This document shows positions 52,121 to 62,631 of a stretch of DNA of 64,000 bases, in pieces. The position numbers and the translations under genes were made by a program. Numbering within the stretch: the first letter of the stretch is position 1; each line of letters starts with the position of its first letter. Below the pieces are notes generated by a model. The model saw only the letters and a list, made by a program, of their open reading frames with translations, did not search any database and was not told the DNA's origin. This DNA comes from Kineosporia sp. NBRC 101731. GTDB taxonomy: Bacteria > Actinomycetota > Actinomycetes > Actinomycetales > Kineosporiaceae. The stretch is taken from positions 1 through 64,000 of the forward strand of contig NZ_BSTC01000010.1 of assembly GCF_030269305.1 (NCBI RefSeq), given 5' to 3'.

Positions 52121-53097
52121 GCCCCGATCACCTCGGTCGTGGCCTCGGTCTGCCGGGCCGCGATCTCCAGGAACACATCTTCCAGACTCCTGCGGCCGAG
52201 CACCAGGCCCTCGGGCATGAACCCGAGCCGGGCGCACCACGTGGTGGTGGCGGCGACGTCGGCCGGCAGCAGATGGGCCTCCGGGGTGCGGTTGGCGACG
52301 ACGTAGCTCCCGGGACGCACCTCGGTGGCGGCGATCCCGGCGGAGAGCAGGGGATCCAGCTCGGCCAGGTCCAGACCGGGTGGGCCCCCGAAGGTCAGGG
52401 TGTGGTCACTGCCTCCGGTCAGCTCGCGCGGGGTGCCCGCGGCGACGACCCGGCCGGCGGCCATCAGGACGACGTGGTCGGCGAGCCGCTCGGCCTCGTC
52501 CAGCAGGTGGGTGGTGAGCACGACGGCGACGCCCGAGCGGCGCAGTCCGCCGATCAGGTCCCAGACCGCGAGCCGGGCCTGCGGATCGAGACCGGCGGTG
52601 GGCTCGTCCAGGAACGCCACGTCCGGGCGGCCGACCAGGGCCACGGCCAGGGCCAGGCGCTGGCGCTCGCCACCGGACAGGCGCCGGACGGGGGTGCGCA
52701 GGCGTGACCCCAGGTCGAGCGTGGCCACGAGCTGCGGAACGTCGAGGGGCCGGGCGTACATCGCCGCCGCCAGGGAGAGCACATCGGCGGCCCGCGCGGC
52801 CTGGGGCAGGCCGCCGTCCTGGAGCATGACGCCCACCCGGGGCCGCAGCCAGGCGCCGTCCGTGGCCGGATCGCGACCGAGGACCCGCACCGTGCCGCCG
52901 TCGGGGCGGCGCAGCCCTTCGCAGCACTCGACGGTGCTCGTCTTACCGGCGCCGTTGAGGCCGAGCACGGCGGTCACCGCACCCGCGGCCGCGGTGAACG
53001 TCGCACCGTCGACGGCGACCTTCGAGCCGTAGCGCTTCACCAGCCCGGTCACCTCGACGGCGGCGGGACCTGCGGGTGGCGCGGATGTTCCTGGCAC
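52117..53097 (-). CDS. ABC exporter ATP-binding protein
   Basis: A 326-residue drug-exporter-type ATPase. Walker A is GLNGAGKTS (about residue 38), signature LSGGERQRLALAVALVG, Walker B VAFLDEPTAGLD and the switch His in LTTHLLDEAERLAD. A C-terminal extension of about 100 residues is usual for CcmA-like exporter ATPases. The GTG at 53097 is chosen as the closest in-frame start to the conserved VEVTGLVKRYG; its ribosome site is poorly spaced, so the exact start is uncertain. It diverges from sufR over 240 bases. Confidence 0.9.
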   Translation of the reverse strand: MPGTSAPPAGPAAVEVTGLVKRYGSKVAVDGATFTAAAGAVTAVLGLNGAGKTSTVECCEGLRRPDGGTVRVLGRDPATDGAWLRPRVGVMLQDGGLPQAARAADVLSLAAAMYARPLDVPQLVATLDLGSRLRTPVRRLSGGERQRLALAVALVGRPDVAFLDEPTAGLDPQARLAVWDLIGGLRRSGVAVVLTTHLLDEAERLADHVVLMAAGRVVAAGTPRELTGGSDHTLTFGGPPGLDLAELDPLLSAGIAATEVRPGSYVVANRTPEAHLLPADVAATTTWCARLGFMPEGLVLGRRSLEDVFLEIAARQTEATTEVIGA

Positions 53098-53337
53098 ACC
53101 TCCACCATAGGGAAGTGCGGCGGGTCCTTCGGCACGACCCCGCCGTCCACCCGGCCCGGCGACGTGGTTGTCTATCCCGGCAACGCGCGGGAACCGGCCA
53201 CCGACGGGGTTCACCGCGACGGTGGGTGCGGAACTTAGGCTGACCTTCCGTGACGCACCAGACAGAACCCGTGCGAGACCGGTGCGGGTTCTCGGCTTGA
53301 GCTGGGCGTCGAATAACGTCACACTGATGTGGTGGAA

Positions 53338-54121
53338 ATGACTGAGGCCGATCGCATGGAGGATCGGGGTACCCGGAATCGGGTGTCCCGCGAGATCCTG
53401 CACCACGGTCCTGTCACCGCGAGTGATCTGGCGGCCACCCTGGGGCTCACGCCCGCAGCGGTGCGCCGGCACCTGGACACCCTGACAGACCAGGGCCTCG
53501 TGTGCACCTGGGACCCGCCTGAGGGCGCTCCCCGGCGCCGCGGCCGTCCGGCACGGCTCTTCGTGCTGACGGACGCCGGTCACTCGGCGATGTCGACCGC
53601 TTATGACGACCTGGCCGTCCAGCTGCTGGAGTTCCTGGCGCAGACGGCCGGTCCCGATGCCGTGCGTGAGTTCGCCGTGGTGCGGGCCGAACGGCTCGCC
53701 CAGAGATACCGGCCCGCCGTCGAGGCGGTCGGGGAAGACACCCACCGCCGTGCCGGTGCGCTGGCGCAGGCACTCAGCACGGATGGATACGCGGCCAGCG
53801 TGCGTTCACTGGACGAGCGGGGCCGCGCCAAGGACGACCAGACCGCCCAACAGACCGGCAAGCAGCTGTGCCAGGGCCACTGCCCGGTGCAGCAGGTGGC
53901 CGCGCAGTTCCCCCAGCTCTGCGAGGCCGAGACGCACGCGTTCTCCAGCCTCCTGGGGGTTCACGTCCAGCGCCTGGCCACCCTGGCCCACGGCGAGCAC
54001 GTCTGCACCACGCACATCCCGTTGAGCGCGGTCTCGGCCTCGCTCGACGGTCGCAGTCCCGCCGGCCGGCCCGCGTCAGCACCCGGGCCGGAAGTCACGT
54101 CACCTGAGGAGAAAGCCGCCG

Positions 54122-54144
<23 letters not shown>
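53338..54144 (+). CDS. sufR: SufR-type iron-sulfur-sensing transcriptional regulator
   Basis: A 268-residue repressor of the suf operon. The N-terminal winged helix is [20 protein letters not shown] followed by [11 protein letters not shown]. The C-terminal half carries Cys residues placed as in SufR cluster-binding proteins: [21 protein letters not shown] and a later HVCTTHIP. In mycobacteria and cyanobacteria SufR with an Fe-S cluster represses suf. ATG 53338 is used; an in-frame GTG at 53329 is three codons earlier. The gene overlaps sufB by 23 bp. CACTGATGTGGTG just before the start is a weak inverted repeat that could be its own operator. Confidence 0.88.
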
Positions 54145-55534
<1,390 letters not shown>

Positions 55535-55583
55535 TCCGCCCCACCTCGTCCTTCAAGCCCACCGAAAACGTAGACAGAGAGCC

Positions 55584-56753
55584 ATGACTGAGACATACAC
55601 GATCGAAGGCGGACCGGTCGAGCTGCACCGCTCGAGCTTCGACGTCGCAGACTTCCCGCTGCCGACCGGCCGCGAGGAGGACTGGCGGTTCACCCCGCTG
55701 GACCGTCTGCGCGGCCTGCTCGACGGTGGCCCCTCGGACGGCCGGCTGAGCTGGACGACCGACCTGCCCGAGGGTGTCGAGCTGACCACGGTCGGCGCCG
55801 GTGACCCCTACCTGCGCTCGGTGCCCAAGCCGGTCGACCGGGTGGGCGTGCTGGCCCTGGCCAACGCGACCGACGGTGCCGTGGTGCTGCGTGTTCCGGC
55901 GAACGCCGAGCCGGCCGCGCCGGCCGTGATCCGCCTGACGGGTACCGGCGGCGACGTGGTCTGGGGCCACGTCATCCTCGACATCGGTGCCAACGCCCAG
56001 GTGTCCGTCGTCATCGAGCACAGTGGCAGCGCCCGGTACGCCGGTGAGCTGTCGGTGCTGGTCGGCGACGGCGCGAAGCTCAAGCTGGTCAGTGTGCAGG
56101 GCTGGGACAGCGACGCCGTTCACGTCCAGCACACCGGCGTGCGCCTGGGTAAGGACGCCTCGATCGCGTCCACCCAGATCACGCTCGGTGGCGACCTGGT
56201 CCGGTTCGTCGAGACCGTGGAGTACACCGGCCCGGGCGGCGACGCCGAGATGGCCGGTCTCTACATCGCCGACGCCGGGCAGCACCAGGAACACCGCCTG
56301 TTCGTCGACCACAGCGCGCCGAAGTGCCGCAGCAACGTGACCTACAAGGGCGCGCTGCAGGGCGAGGGTGCGCACACCGTGTGGGTCGGCGACGTGCTGA
56401 TCCGCGCCACGGCCGAGGGCACCGACACCTACGAGATGAACCGGAACCTGGTGCTGACCGACGGCACCCGGGCCGACTCGGTGCCGAACCTGGAGATCGA
56501 GACCGGCGAGATCGTCGGTGCCGGTCACGCCAGCACCACCGGCCGGTTCGACGACGAGCAGCTGTTCTACCTGCAGGCCCGCGGCATCAGCGAGGAAGAG
56601 GCGCGCCGCCTGGTCGTGCGCGGCTTCTTCGCCGAGCTGATCCACAAGATCGGCATCCCCGACCTGCAGGACCGTCTGCTGGCCGCGATCGAGGCCGAGC
56701 TGGGTGGCGAGCCCGAAGCAGCGATCAGCGCCGTCACCGAGGAGCACGCGTGA
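55584..56753 (+). CDS. sufD: Fe-S cluster assembly protein SufD
   Basis: A 389-residue SufD paralogue of SufB that completes the scaffold. It has HQEHRLFVDHSAPKCRSNVT and the C-terminal DDEQLFYLQARGISEEEARR block typical of the family. It lies 49 bases after sufB and overlaps the Rieske ferredoxin gene by 4 bp (GTGA). Confidence 0.95.
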   Translation: MTETYTIEGGPVELHRSSFDVADFPLPTGREEDWRFTPLDRLRGLLDGGPSDGRLSWTTDLPEGVELTTVGAGDPYLRSVPKPVDRVGVLALANATDGAVVLRVPANAEPAAPAVIRLTGTGGDVVWGHVILDIGANAQVSVVIEHSGSARYAGELSVLVGDGAKLKLVSVQGWDSDAVHVQHTGVRLGKDASIASTQITLGGDLVRFVETVEYTGPGGDAEMAGLYIADAGQHQEHRLFVDHSAPKCRSNVTYKGALQGEGAHTVWVGDVLIRATAEGTDTYEMNRNLVLTDGTRADSVPNLEIETGEIVGAGHASTTGRFDDEQLFYLQARGISEEEARRLVVRGFFAELIHKIGIPDLQDRLLAAIEAELGGEPEAAISAVTEEHA

Positions 56754-57115
56754 GCCGCGAGCGCGTCGCCGGTCTCGCCGACCTGAAGGCCGGCGAGGCG
56801 ATCCAGGTGAAGAGCGGTGGCCGGAACATCGCTCTGGCCCGGGAGGCCTCGGGCGAGGTGCACGCGGTCGCCGACCTCTGCACGCACGCCGCGGTGTCGC
56901 TGTCGGAGGGCGACGTGGAGGGCTGTGCGATCGAGTGCTGGCTCCACGGTTCGGCCTTCGACCTGCGCACCGGCGCCCCCACCGCGCCGCCCGCCATCAC
57001 CCCGGTGGACGTGTACGCCGTCACTGTCGAGGGTGACGACGTCTACGTGGACACCGACATCATCGTGAACGCCAGCTCGTCAGCTGCATCCTCAGCTGCA
57101 TCCAAGGAGAACTGA
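56750..57115 (+). CDS. Rieske-type ferredoxin in the suf operon
   Basis: A 121-residue [2Fe-2S] Rieske protein. The cluster ligands are CTHA (Cys, His) and CWLHG (Cys, His), at about residues 42-63. This is the small non-haem oxygenase-ferredoxin type. Streptomyces and other actinobacteria carry such a gene between sufD and sufC, while mycobacteria lack it. It could supply electrons for cluster assembly or protect it. Its Ser/Ala-rich tail is dispensable-looking. It might also serve the Rieske oxygenase at 32197, though that is speculation. GTG start, overlapping sufD. Confidence 0.9.
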   Translation: MSRERVAGLADLKAGEAIQVKSGGRNIALAREASGEVHAVADLCTHAAVSLSEGDVEGCAIECWLHGSAFDLRTGAPTAPPAITPVDVYAVTVEGDDVYVDTDIIVNASSSAASSAASKEN

Positions 57116-57121
57116 ACCGCC

Positions 57122-57883
57122 ATGGCCACTCTGGAAATCCGCGACCTGCACGTCAGCGTCGAGACCGAGCAGGGTCCCAAGGAGATCCTGCGCGGCGTCG
57201 ACCTGACCATCGCCTCCGGCGAGACGCACGCGATCATGGGCCCGAACGGCTCGGGCAAGTCCACCCTGGCGTATTCCATCGCGGGGCACCCGAAGTACAC
57301 GATCACCTCCGGCACGGTCACGCTCGACGGCGAGAACCTGCTCGAGATGAGCGTGGACGAGCGTGCCCGCGCCGGTCTCTTCCTCGCCATGCAGTACCCG
57401 GTCGAGGTCGCCGGTGTCACCGTGTCGAACTTCCTGCGCACGGCCAAGACCGCGATCGACGGCAAGGCCCCGGCCCTGCGCCACTGGGTCAAAGACGTCC
57501 GCGGCGCCATGGACGCGCTGAAGATGGACCCGGCCTTCGCCGAGCGCGACGTCAACGCGGGCTTCTCCGGCGGTGAGAAGAAGCGCCACGAGATCCTCCA
57601 GATGGAGCTGCTGAAGCCCCGTTTCGCGGTGCTCGACGAGACCGACTCGGGCCTCGACGTGGACGCGCTGAAGGTCGTCTCCGAGGGTGTCAACCGGGTG
57701 CGTGAGAACAGTGAGGTCGGCGTTCTGCTGATCACGCACTACACGCGCATCCTGCGCTACATCAAGCCCGACTTCGTGCACGTGTTCGTCGACGGCAAGG
57801 TCGCGGCCGCGGGTGGCCCGGAGCTGGCCGACGAGCTCGAGGCCAACGGCTACGACCGTTTCACCACCTCCGCGAGCGTCTGA
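57122..57883 (+). CDS. sufC: Fe-S cluster assembly ATPase SufC
   Basis: A 253-residue ABC-type ATPase. Walker A is GPNGSGKST, signature FSGGEKKRHEILQME, Walker B AVLDETDSGLD and the switch His in LLITHYTRIL. It works with SufB and SufD in cluster assembly. The ATG follows AAGGAG. A large hairpin separates it from sufS. Confidence 0.96.
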   Translation: MATLEIRDLHVSVETEQGPKEILRGVDLTIASGETHAIMGPNGSGKSTLAYSIAGHPKYTITSGTVTLDGENLLEMSVDERARAGLFLAMQYPVEVAGVTVSNFLRTAKTAIDGKAPALRHWVKDVRGAMDALKMDPAFAERDVNAGFSGGEKKRHEILQMELLKPRFAVLDETDSGLDVDALKVVSEGVNRVRENSEVGVLLITHYTRILRYIKPDFVHVFVDGKVAAAGGPELADELEANGYDRFTTSASV

Positions 57884-57890
57884 ACCAACC

Positions 57891-57937
57891 AAAATTGAGG
57901 ACGCTCACGGGCGGGGCCCGTCAGCGTCCTCAATTTT
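57891..57937. terminator. Long hairpin between sufC and sufS
   Basis: A 15-bp perfect outer stem (57891-57905 with 57923-57937) encloses a 6-bp inner stem (57907-57912 with 57916-57921). The outer ends are AAAA/TTTT, so the structure can act as an intrinsic terminator in either direction or as an RNA-processing site. It lies eight bases after the sufC stop. Confidence 0.88.
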
Positions 57938-57962
57938 CGATCTGACACTAAGGATCTGATCT

Positions 57963-59252
57963 GTGACCCTCACGTCCACGCCGGCGAAGCCGCTGGATCA
58001 CGACGAGGTCGAGGCGATCCGCGCGGACTTCCCGATCCTGCACCGCACGGTCGGCGACGGCGCGGAGCTCGTCTACCTGGACTCCGGCGCCACCTCGCAG
58101 CGCCCGCGACAGGTGCTGCAGGCCGAGTACGACTTCGCCAGCACCTCCTACAGCGCGGTGCACCGTGGTGCCCACACGCTGGCGAGTGAGGCGACGGACG
58201 CGTTCGAGGCGGCCCGCGAGACCGTGGCCCGGTTCGTCGGTATCCCCACCGACGGCGTGGTCTGGACCCGGAACGCCACCGAGGGACTCAACGTCCTCGC
58301 GGCGGCGCTGACCGATCCCGAATCCGGGCAGTACGCGCTGAAGCCCGGTGACGAGGTGCTCGTCACCGAGATGGAGCACCACGCCAACCTGGTGCCCTGG
58401 CAGCGCGCGGCCGCCCGCAGCGGCGCCACCCTGCGGTGGATCCCGCTGACCGATGCCGGCCGGCTCGACCTGAGCGGCATCGACGGGCCGAACGGTTTGA
58501 TCAATGAGCGGACGAAGGTGGTCGCGTTCGCGCACGCCTCCAACGTGCTCGGCACGATCAACCCGGTCGCGCAGCTCGTCGCGAAAGCCCGGGCCGTGGG
58601 CGCCCTGACGATTCTCGACGCCTGCCAGTCGGTGCCGCACCTGCCGGTCGACCTGAGCGCGCTCGGTGTCGACGCCGCGGTGTTCTCCGGTCACAAGATG
58701 CTCGGCCCCACGGGGATCGGTGTGCTCGCGGCGCGCCCGGGCCTGCTCGACGCCCTGCCCCCGGTGCTGACCGGCGGGTCGATGGTCGAACGGGTCACGA
58801 TGGAGACCGCGACCTTCCGCGAGGCCCCGCAGCGGTTCGAGGCCGGCACCCCGCCGGTGGCCCAGGCCGTGGCGCTGCGTGCTGCTGTGGACTACCTCGA
58901 CCGGGTCGGCATGGACCGCATCGCGGCCCGCGAGCACCAGCTGGCCCAGCTGATGCTCGACGGTGTTCACAGCGTCGCCGGGGTTCGCGTGATCGGCCCG
59001 AACGATGCCGAGGACCGCACCGCCATGGTCGCTTTCGAGGTCGAGGGCGTGCACCCGCACGACGTCGGCCAGGTGCTCGACGCCGCCGGTGTAGCCGTCC
59101 GCGTCGGCCATCACTGCGCGCAGCCGGTGCACCGCCGGTTCGGCGTGAACGCGTCCAGTCGCGCCAGCGCCTACCTCTACACCACCGACGCCGACGTCGA
59201 GCGCTTCGTCGAGGCGCTCGGCACGGTCCGCGGATTCTTCGGCAGGAGCTGA
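57963..59252 (+). CDS. sufS: Cysteine desulfurase SufS
   Basis: A 429-residue PLP enzyme that takes sulfur from cysteine. The PLP Lys is in FSGHKMLGPTG, the ATEGLN and MEHHANLVPW segments bind the cofactor, and the catalytic Cys is in RVGHHCAQP. GTG start with AAGGA eight bases upstream. It begins the second half of the suf cluster, after the hairpin, and is followed by sufU. Confidence 0.95.
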   Translation: MTLTSTPAKPLDHDEVEAIRADFPILHRTVGDGAELVYLDSGATSQRPRQVLQAEYDFASTSYSAVHRGAHTLASEATDAFEAARETVARFVGIPTDGVVWTRNATEGLNVLAAALTDPESGQYALKPGDEVLVTEMEHHANLVPWQRAAARSGATLRWIPLTDAGRLDLSGIDGPNGLINERTKVVAFAHASNVLGTINPVAQLVAKARAVGALTILDACQSVPHLPVDLSALGVDAAVFSGHKMLGPTGIGVLAARPGLLDALPPVLTGGSMVERVTMETATFREAPQRFEAGTPPVAQAVALRAAVDYLDRVGMDRIAAREHQLAQLMLDGVHSVAGVRVIGPNDAEDRTAMVAFEVEGVHPHDVGQVLDAAGVAVRVGHHCAQPVHRRFGVNASSRASAYLYTTDADVERFVEALGTVRGFFGRS

Positions 59253-59255
59253 ACC

Positions 59256-59741
59256 TTGTCCTCTCTCGAATCCCTGTACCAGCAGGTGATCCTGGATCAC
59301 TCCAAGGAGAAGCACGGCCGGGCCGACCTCGGTGAGGGCGACGTGCTCGACCCGCTGAGCACGGCGCGCAGCCACCAGTACAACCCGCTGTGCGGGGACG
59401 AGGTAACCGTTCAGATCACCCTCGGCGGCACCGACGTCGAGACCGTGGCCTGGACCGGCGATGGCTGCTCCATCAGCCAGGCCGCCACCTCGGTGATGCA
59501 CGACCTGATCGTCGGCAAGCCCGTCGACGAGGCCCGCGGCATCCTCGCCGACTACCGCACCATGCTGCGCAGCCGCGGCGAGGGCGAACCCGACGAAGAG
59601 GTGCTCGGCGACGCCGTGGCCTTCGCCGGGGTCAGCCGGCACGCGAACCGCGTGAAGTGCGCCATTCTGGGATGGACGGCGTTCGAGGACGCGTTGCTGC
59701 GTATCGAGGCCGCACGACCGACAGCAAAGGACGAATCATGA
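59256..59741 (+). CDS. sufU: SufU-type sulfur transfer/scaffold protein
   Basis: A 161-residue zinc-binding SufU, the sulfur acceptor of SufS in Gram-positive bacteria. Three Cys are seen: NPLCGDEV, GDGCSISQAATSVM and RVKCAILGW. The TTG at 59256 lies three bases after the sufS stop and gives the normal N-terminus SSLESLYQQVILDHSK. It overlaps sufT by 4 bp. Confidence 0.94.
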   Translation: MSSLESLYQQVILDHSKEKHGRADLGEGDVLDPLSTARSHQYNPLCGDEVTVQITLGGTDVETVAWTGDGCSISQAATSVMHDLIVGKPVDEARGILADYRTMLRSRGEGEPDEEVLGDAVAFAGVSRHANRVKCAILGWTAFEDALLRIEAARPTAKDES

Positions 59742-60094
59742 GCGACTCGATCGATGTGGCAGTGGACACCAGCCCGGCCGACGTGCCCGCCGACGTGGCG
59801 GACGTCGAGGAGGCTCTGCGCGACGTCGTCGACCCCGAGCTGGGCATCAACGTCGTCGACCTGGGCCTGATCTACGGCATCCAGATCGACCAGAACAACC
59901 ACGCGACGATCGACATGACGCTGACGTCGGCGGCCTGCCCGCTGACCGACGTGATCGAGGACCAGGCGGCCGCCGCGCTGGACCCGATCGTCAAGGGCCA
60001 CGCCATCAACTGGGTGTGGATGCCGCCGTGGGGCCCGGACAAGATCACCGACGACGGTCGTGAGCAGCTGCGGGCCCTGGGCTTCAACCTGTAG
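59738..60094 (+). CDS. sufT: SufT/DUF59 metal-sulfur cluster assembly factor
   Basis: A 118-residue MIP18/DUF59 protein. Core features are DVVDPELGINVVDLGLIYGI, TLTSAACPLTDVI (conserved Cys) and the C-terminal WMPPWGPDKI. It helps mature Fe-S proteins. The ATG overlaps the sufU stop; sequence upstream in the same frame is shadow. Last gene of the suf cluster, followed by a terminator-like hairpin. Confidence 0.93.
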   Translation: MSDSIDVAVDTSPADVPADVADVEEALRDVVDPELGINVVDLGLIYGIQIDQNNHATIDMTLTSAACPLTDVIEDQAAAALDPIVKGHAINWVWMPPWGPDKITDDGREQLRALGFNL

Positions 60095-60111
60095 TAGCTC
60101 GCCAGTACCGT

Positions 60112-60153
60112 GTCCGTCCGGGCTCATCCCTCAATGAGGGCGCCCGGGCGGAC
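60112..60153 (+). terminator. Terminator-like hairpin after sufT
   Basis: 60112-60123 pairs with 60142-60153 over 12 positions (one G-T pair); an inner CCTC-AAT-GAGG hairpin fills the loop. It lies 17 bases after the sufT stop and just before the cyclase gene. Confidence 0.7.
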
Positions 60154-60164
60154 GAAGACCAGGC

Positions 60165-61403
60165 GTGCTCGACATCTGGCGGCTCGTGGTGGCACCGAAC
60201 CCGGTGCTCGACGACGTCGTCCGCGACGGGCTGCTGGTGCAGTCCGCGCAGGCCTCCCGGCTGAGCAGTCTGATGGGGCTGCCGTTGTCGGTCGTGGTGC
60301 TGGTCGTGATGACCGCGAACGGGGCGGCGCCGGGCCAGGCCATCGCGTGGACCGTCCTGGTCCTGCTGGTCATGCTGCTGTACGTGGGCGGCGTCGGCCG
60401 TCTGGTGACGCACTCCCCGGGTCGGCCGTACCCGGCCAGACTGCTCGCCTTCACCGTGCTCCAGGCCCTGGGCGGTATCGCCTGGGGCCTTCTGCCGTTC
60501 ATGGTCACCCCGGTGCCGGGCGACAGCACGATCATGTCGGTGGCGGGCAACGTGATCACCCTGGCCGTCGCGGCCAACGCGATCTTCAGCTCGGCCACGC
60601 CCCGGCCCTGGGTCGCTTTCCACCTGACGGCGCTGGGTGTCGGCTCCACCGGGCTGATCGTCCACGGCGAGCTCGGGGTGGCGGCCCTGAACGCGCTGAC
60701 CCTGGTGGCGGCCTTCCCCCTGGCCCGGTACATGTTCCAGCAGGTGGCCCAGGCCCGGCTGGTGGCCCGGCACAACGGGCTGCTGGCCGAGGACCTGCGC
60801 GCCGAGCGCGAGGCCGTGGAACGCGTCAACCTCCAGCTGTCCGAGGCCAACACCGAACTGCGGCACCAGGCGACGCGGGACCCGCTGACCGGGCTGCCGA
60901 ACCGCACGCTGTTCTTCGACCACCTGGAGCGCTCGCTGCGCCACGGCCGTCGGCACCACACGCCGGTGGCCGTGATCTATTTCGACCTGGACCGGTTCAA
61001 GGCGGTCAACGACACCCTCGGCCACGGGGCCGGTGACGACCTGCTGATCCAGGTGGCCGACCGTACCCAGGCGGTGTTGCGCAGCCCCGATCTCCTGGCC
61101 CGGCTCGGGGGTGACGAGTTCGTCGTGCTCACCCATGACTACGACGCCGGTCAGGGGCCGCAGGCCGCCACCCAGGTGGCCGAGCGGGTGCGGGTGGTGC
61201 TGGCGGTGCCGTTCGACCTGTCCGGCAACCTGGTGACCGTCTCCGGCAGCCTGGGGGTGGCGCTCGACGAGCCCGGACTGAGCGCCGAGGATCTGGTGGA
61301 ACGGGCCGACATGGCGCTCTACCGGGCCAAGCAGCTGGGCCGCGACCGGGTCTGCGAGTACGAGCCGGACCTCAATTGGACGCTTCCGGCTGTCGAGTCC
61401 TGA
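60165..61403 (+). CDS. Diguanylate cyclase (GGDEF), membrane type, first copy
   Basis: A 412-residue membrane enzyme making cyclic di-GMP. The N-terminal half has about five to six hydrophobic helices. A short helical linker (RAEREAVERVNLQLSEAN) leads to a GGDEF domain with RDPLTGLPNR, FDLDRFKAVNDTLGH and the intact active site RLGGDEFVVL. No EAL domain. The Arg-Ser-Pro-Asp stretch five residues before GGDEF (LRSPDLLA) differs from the RxxD inhibitory site by one spacing, so feedback inhibition is possible. GTG start. Near-tandem paralogue follows three bases after its stop. Confidence 0.9.
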   Translation: MLDIWRLVVAPNPVLDDVVRDGLLVQSAQASRLSSLMGLPLSVVVLVVMTANGAAPGQAIAWTVLVLLVMLLYVGGVGRLVTHSPGRPYPARLLAFTVLQALGGIAWGLLPFMVTPVPGDSTIMSVAGNVITLAVAANAIFSSATPRPWVAFHLTALGVGSTGLIVHGELGVAALNALTLVAAFPLARYMFQQVAQARLVARHNGLLAEDLRAEREAVERVNLQLSEANTELRHQATRDPLTGLPNRTLFFDHLERSLRHGRRHHTPVAVIYFDLDRFKAVNDTLGHGAGDDLLIQVADRTQAVLRSPDLLARLGGDEFVVLTHDYDAGQGPQAATQVAERVRVVLAVPFDLSGNLVTVSGSLGVALDEPGLSAEDLVERADMALYRAKQLGRDRVCEYEPDLNWTLPAVES

Positions 61404-61406
61404 AGG

Positions 61407-62627
61407 GTGCAGGACATCTGGCGGATGCTCCGGGCCCCGGACCCGGACATCGACGACGTCGTGCGCCGGGAGCTGCTGAGCCAGTCCGCGGAGGCGGCCC
61501 GGGTCAGCAACCTGCTCGGCGCCGGGCTGGTCGTCACCGCCGTCACCGTGCTGGGATTCGGCCACGTGCCCTGGCCCGGGGTGATCGGCTGGTGCGCCCT
61601 GACGATGACCTGGTGCGTGTTCTTCCACCACGCCGTGCCCCGGCTGGTCATCCGCCAGGCGACCGGTTCCCTGACGGCGCTCGGGCGCCGGTTCACCGTG
61701 ATCCAGGTCTTCGCCGGCCTGATCTGGGGCAGCATCTGCGTGCTGGTGCGGCCGGCCCAGGAGCAGCCCGAGCTGATCGCCGTGCCGGTGGCGGTGGTGA
61801 TGCTGGCCGACGCCGCGAACCTGCTGTTCTGCAACGCCACGCCGGTCGCCTACCGGGGGTACCACGTCGGCATCGTGGTGATCAGCAGCATGGGCCTGGC
61901 CTCCCAGGGCTTCTGGTCGCTGCTCGCCTTCATCGCGTTCGGCGCGATAGGGGCCCCGACGCTGGCCCGGTACGGGTACCGGCAGGTGGCCGAGGCCCGG
62001 CTGCTGGCCCGGCAGAACGCCCTGCTGGCCGACGAGGTGCGCACCGAACGCGAGGCCGTCGAGCAGATCAACCTGCGGCTGTCCGAGGCCAACGCCGAGC
62101 TCGCGCACAAGGCCACCCGGGACCCGCTGACCGGTCTGCCGAACCGGGCCCTGTTCTTCGACCACCTGGCCAGCGCCCTGGTGCGCAGCCGTCAGGTGGG
62201 GCGCCGGCTCGGCGTCATCTACTTCGACCTCGACCGGTTCAAGGTCGTCAACGACAGCCTGGGTCACGGTGCCGGTGACGACCTGCTGCGCCAGGCCGGC
62301 GCCCGGATCAGCGCCGTGCTGCGCAGCGGCGACGTACTGGCGCGCCTGGGTGGTGACGAGTTCGTCGTGCTCACCGGCGACCGCAGCGACCCCACCGGCG
62401 GCGCCGGGGTGGCCGAGCGGGTCCGTCAGGTGCTGGAGGAGCCGTTCGTGCTGGACGGACGCGAGGTACGGGTCTCCTCCAGTCTCGGGGTAGCGGTCGA
62501 CGACGGCTTCTCGACCGGCGAGCAGCTGGTCGAGTTCGCCGACATCGCCCTCTACCGGGCCAAGCAGGGCGGGCGGAACCGGGTGGCCCGGTTCAGCCCC
62601 TCCATGCTGGAGCCGACCGGGCCCTAG
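61407..62627 (+). CDS. Diguanylate cyclase (GGDEF), membrane type, second copy
   Basis: A 406-residue paralogue of the previous protein, matching along the whole length: QDIWRMLRAP opening, about six membrane helices, linker RTEREAVEQINLRLSEANAE, RDPLTGLPNRALFFDHL and intact RLGGDEFVVL. The extracytoplasmic and membrane parts are less alike than the catalytic parts, which suggests different signals. LRSGD precedes the active site, an RxxD-like inhibitory site. Its GTG lies three bases after the first copy's stop, so both are made from one message. It converges with the zinc peptidase gene. Confidence 0.9.
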   Translation: MQDIWRMLRAPDPDIDDVVRRELLSQSAEAARVSNLLGAGLVVTAVTVLGFGHVPWPGVIGWCALTMTWCVFFHHAVPRLVIRQATGSLTALGRRFTVIQVFAGLIWGSICVLVRPAQEQPELIAVPVAVVMLADAANLLFCNATPVAYRGYHVGIVVISSMGLASQGFWSLLAFIAFGAIGAPTLARYGYRQVAEARLLARQNALLADEVRTEREAVEQINLRLSEANAELAHKATRDPLTGLPNRALFFDHLASALVRSRQVGRRLGVIYFDLDRFKVVNDSLGHGAGDDLLRQAGARISAVLRSGDVLARLGGDEFVVLTGDRSDPTGGAGVAERVRQVLEEPFVLDGREVRVSSSLGVAVDDGFSTGEQLVEFADIALYRAKQGGRNRVARFSPSMLEPTGP

Positions 62628-62631
62628 AGCT

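Noticed and set aside
57948-59642. Open frame of 564 codons opposite sufS and sufU
   Set aside because: Shadow frame; the plus strand has complete SufS and SufU active sites.
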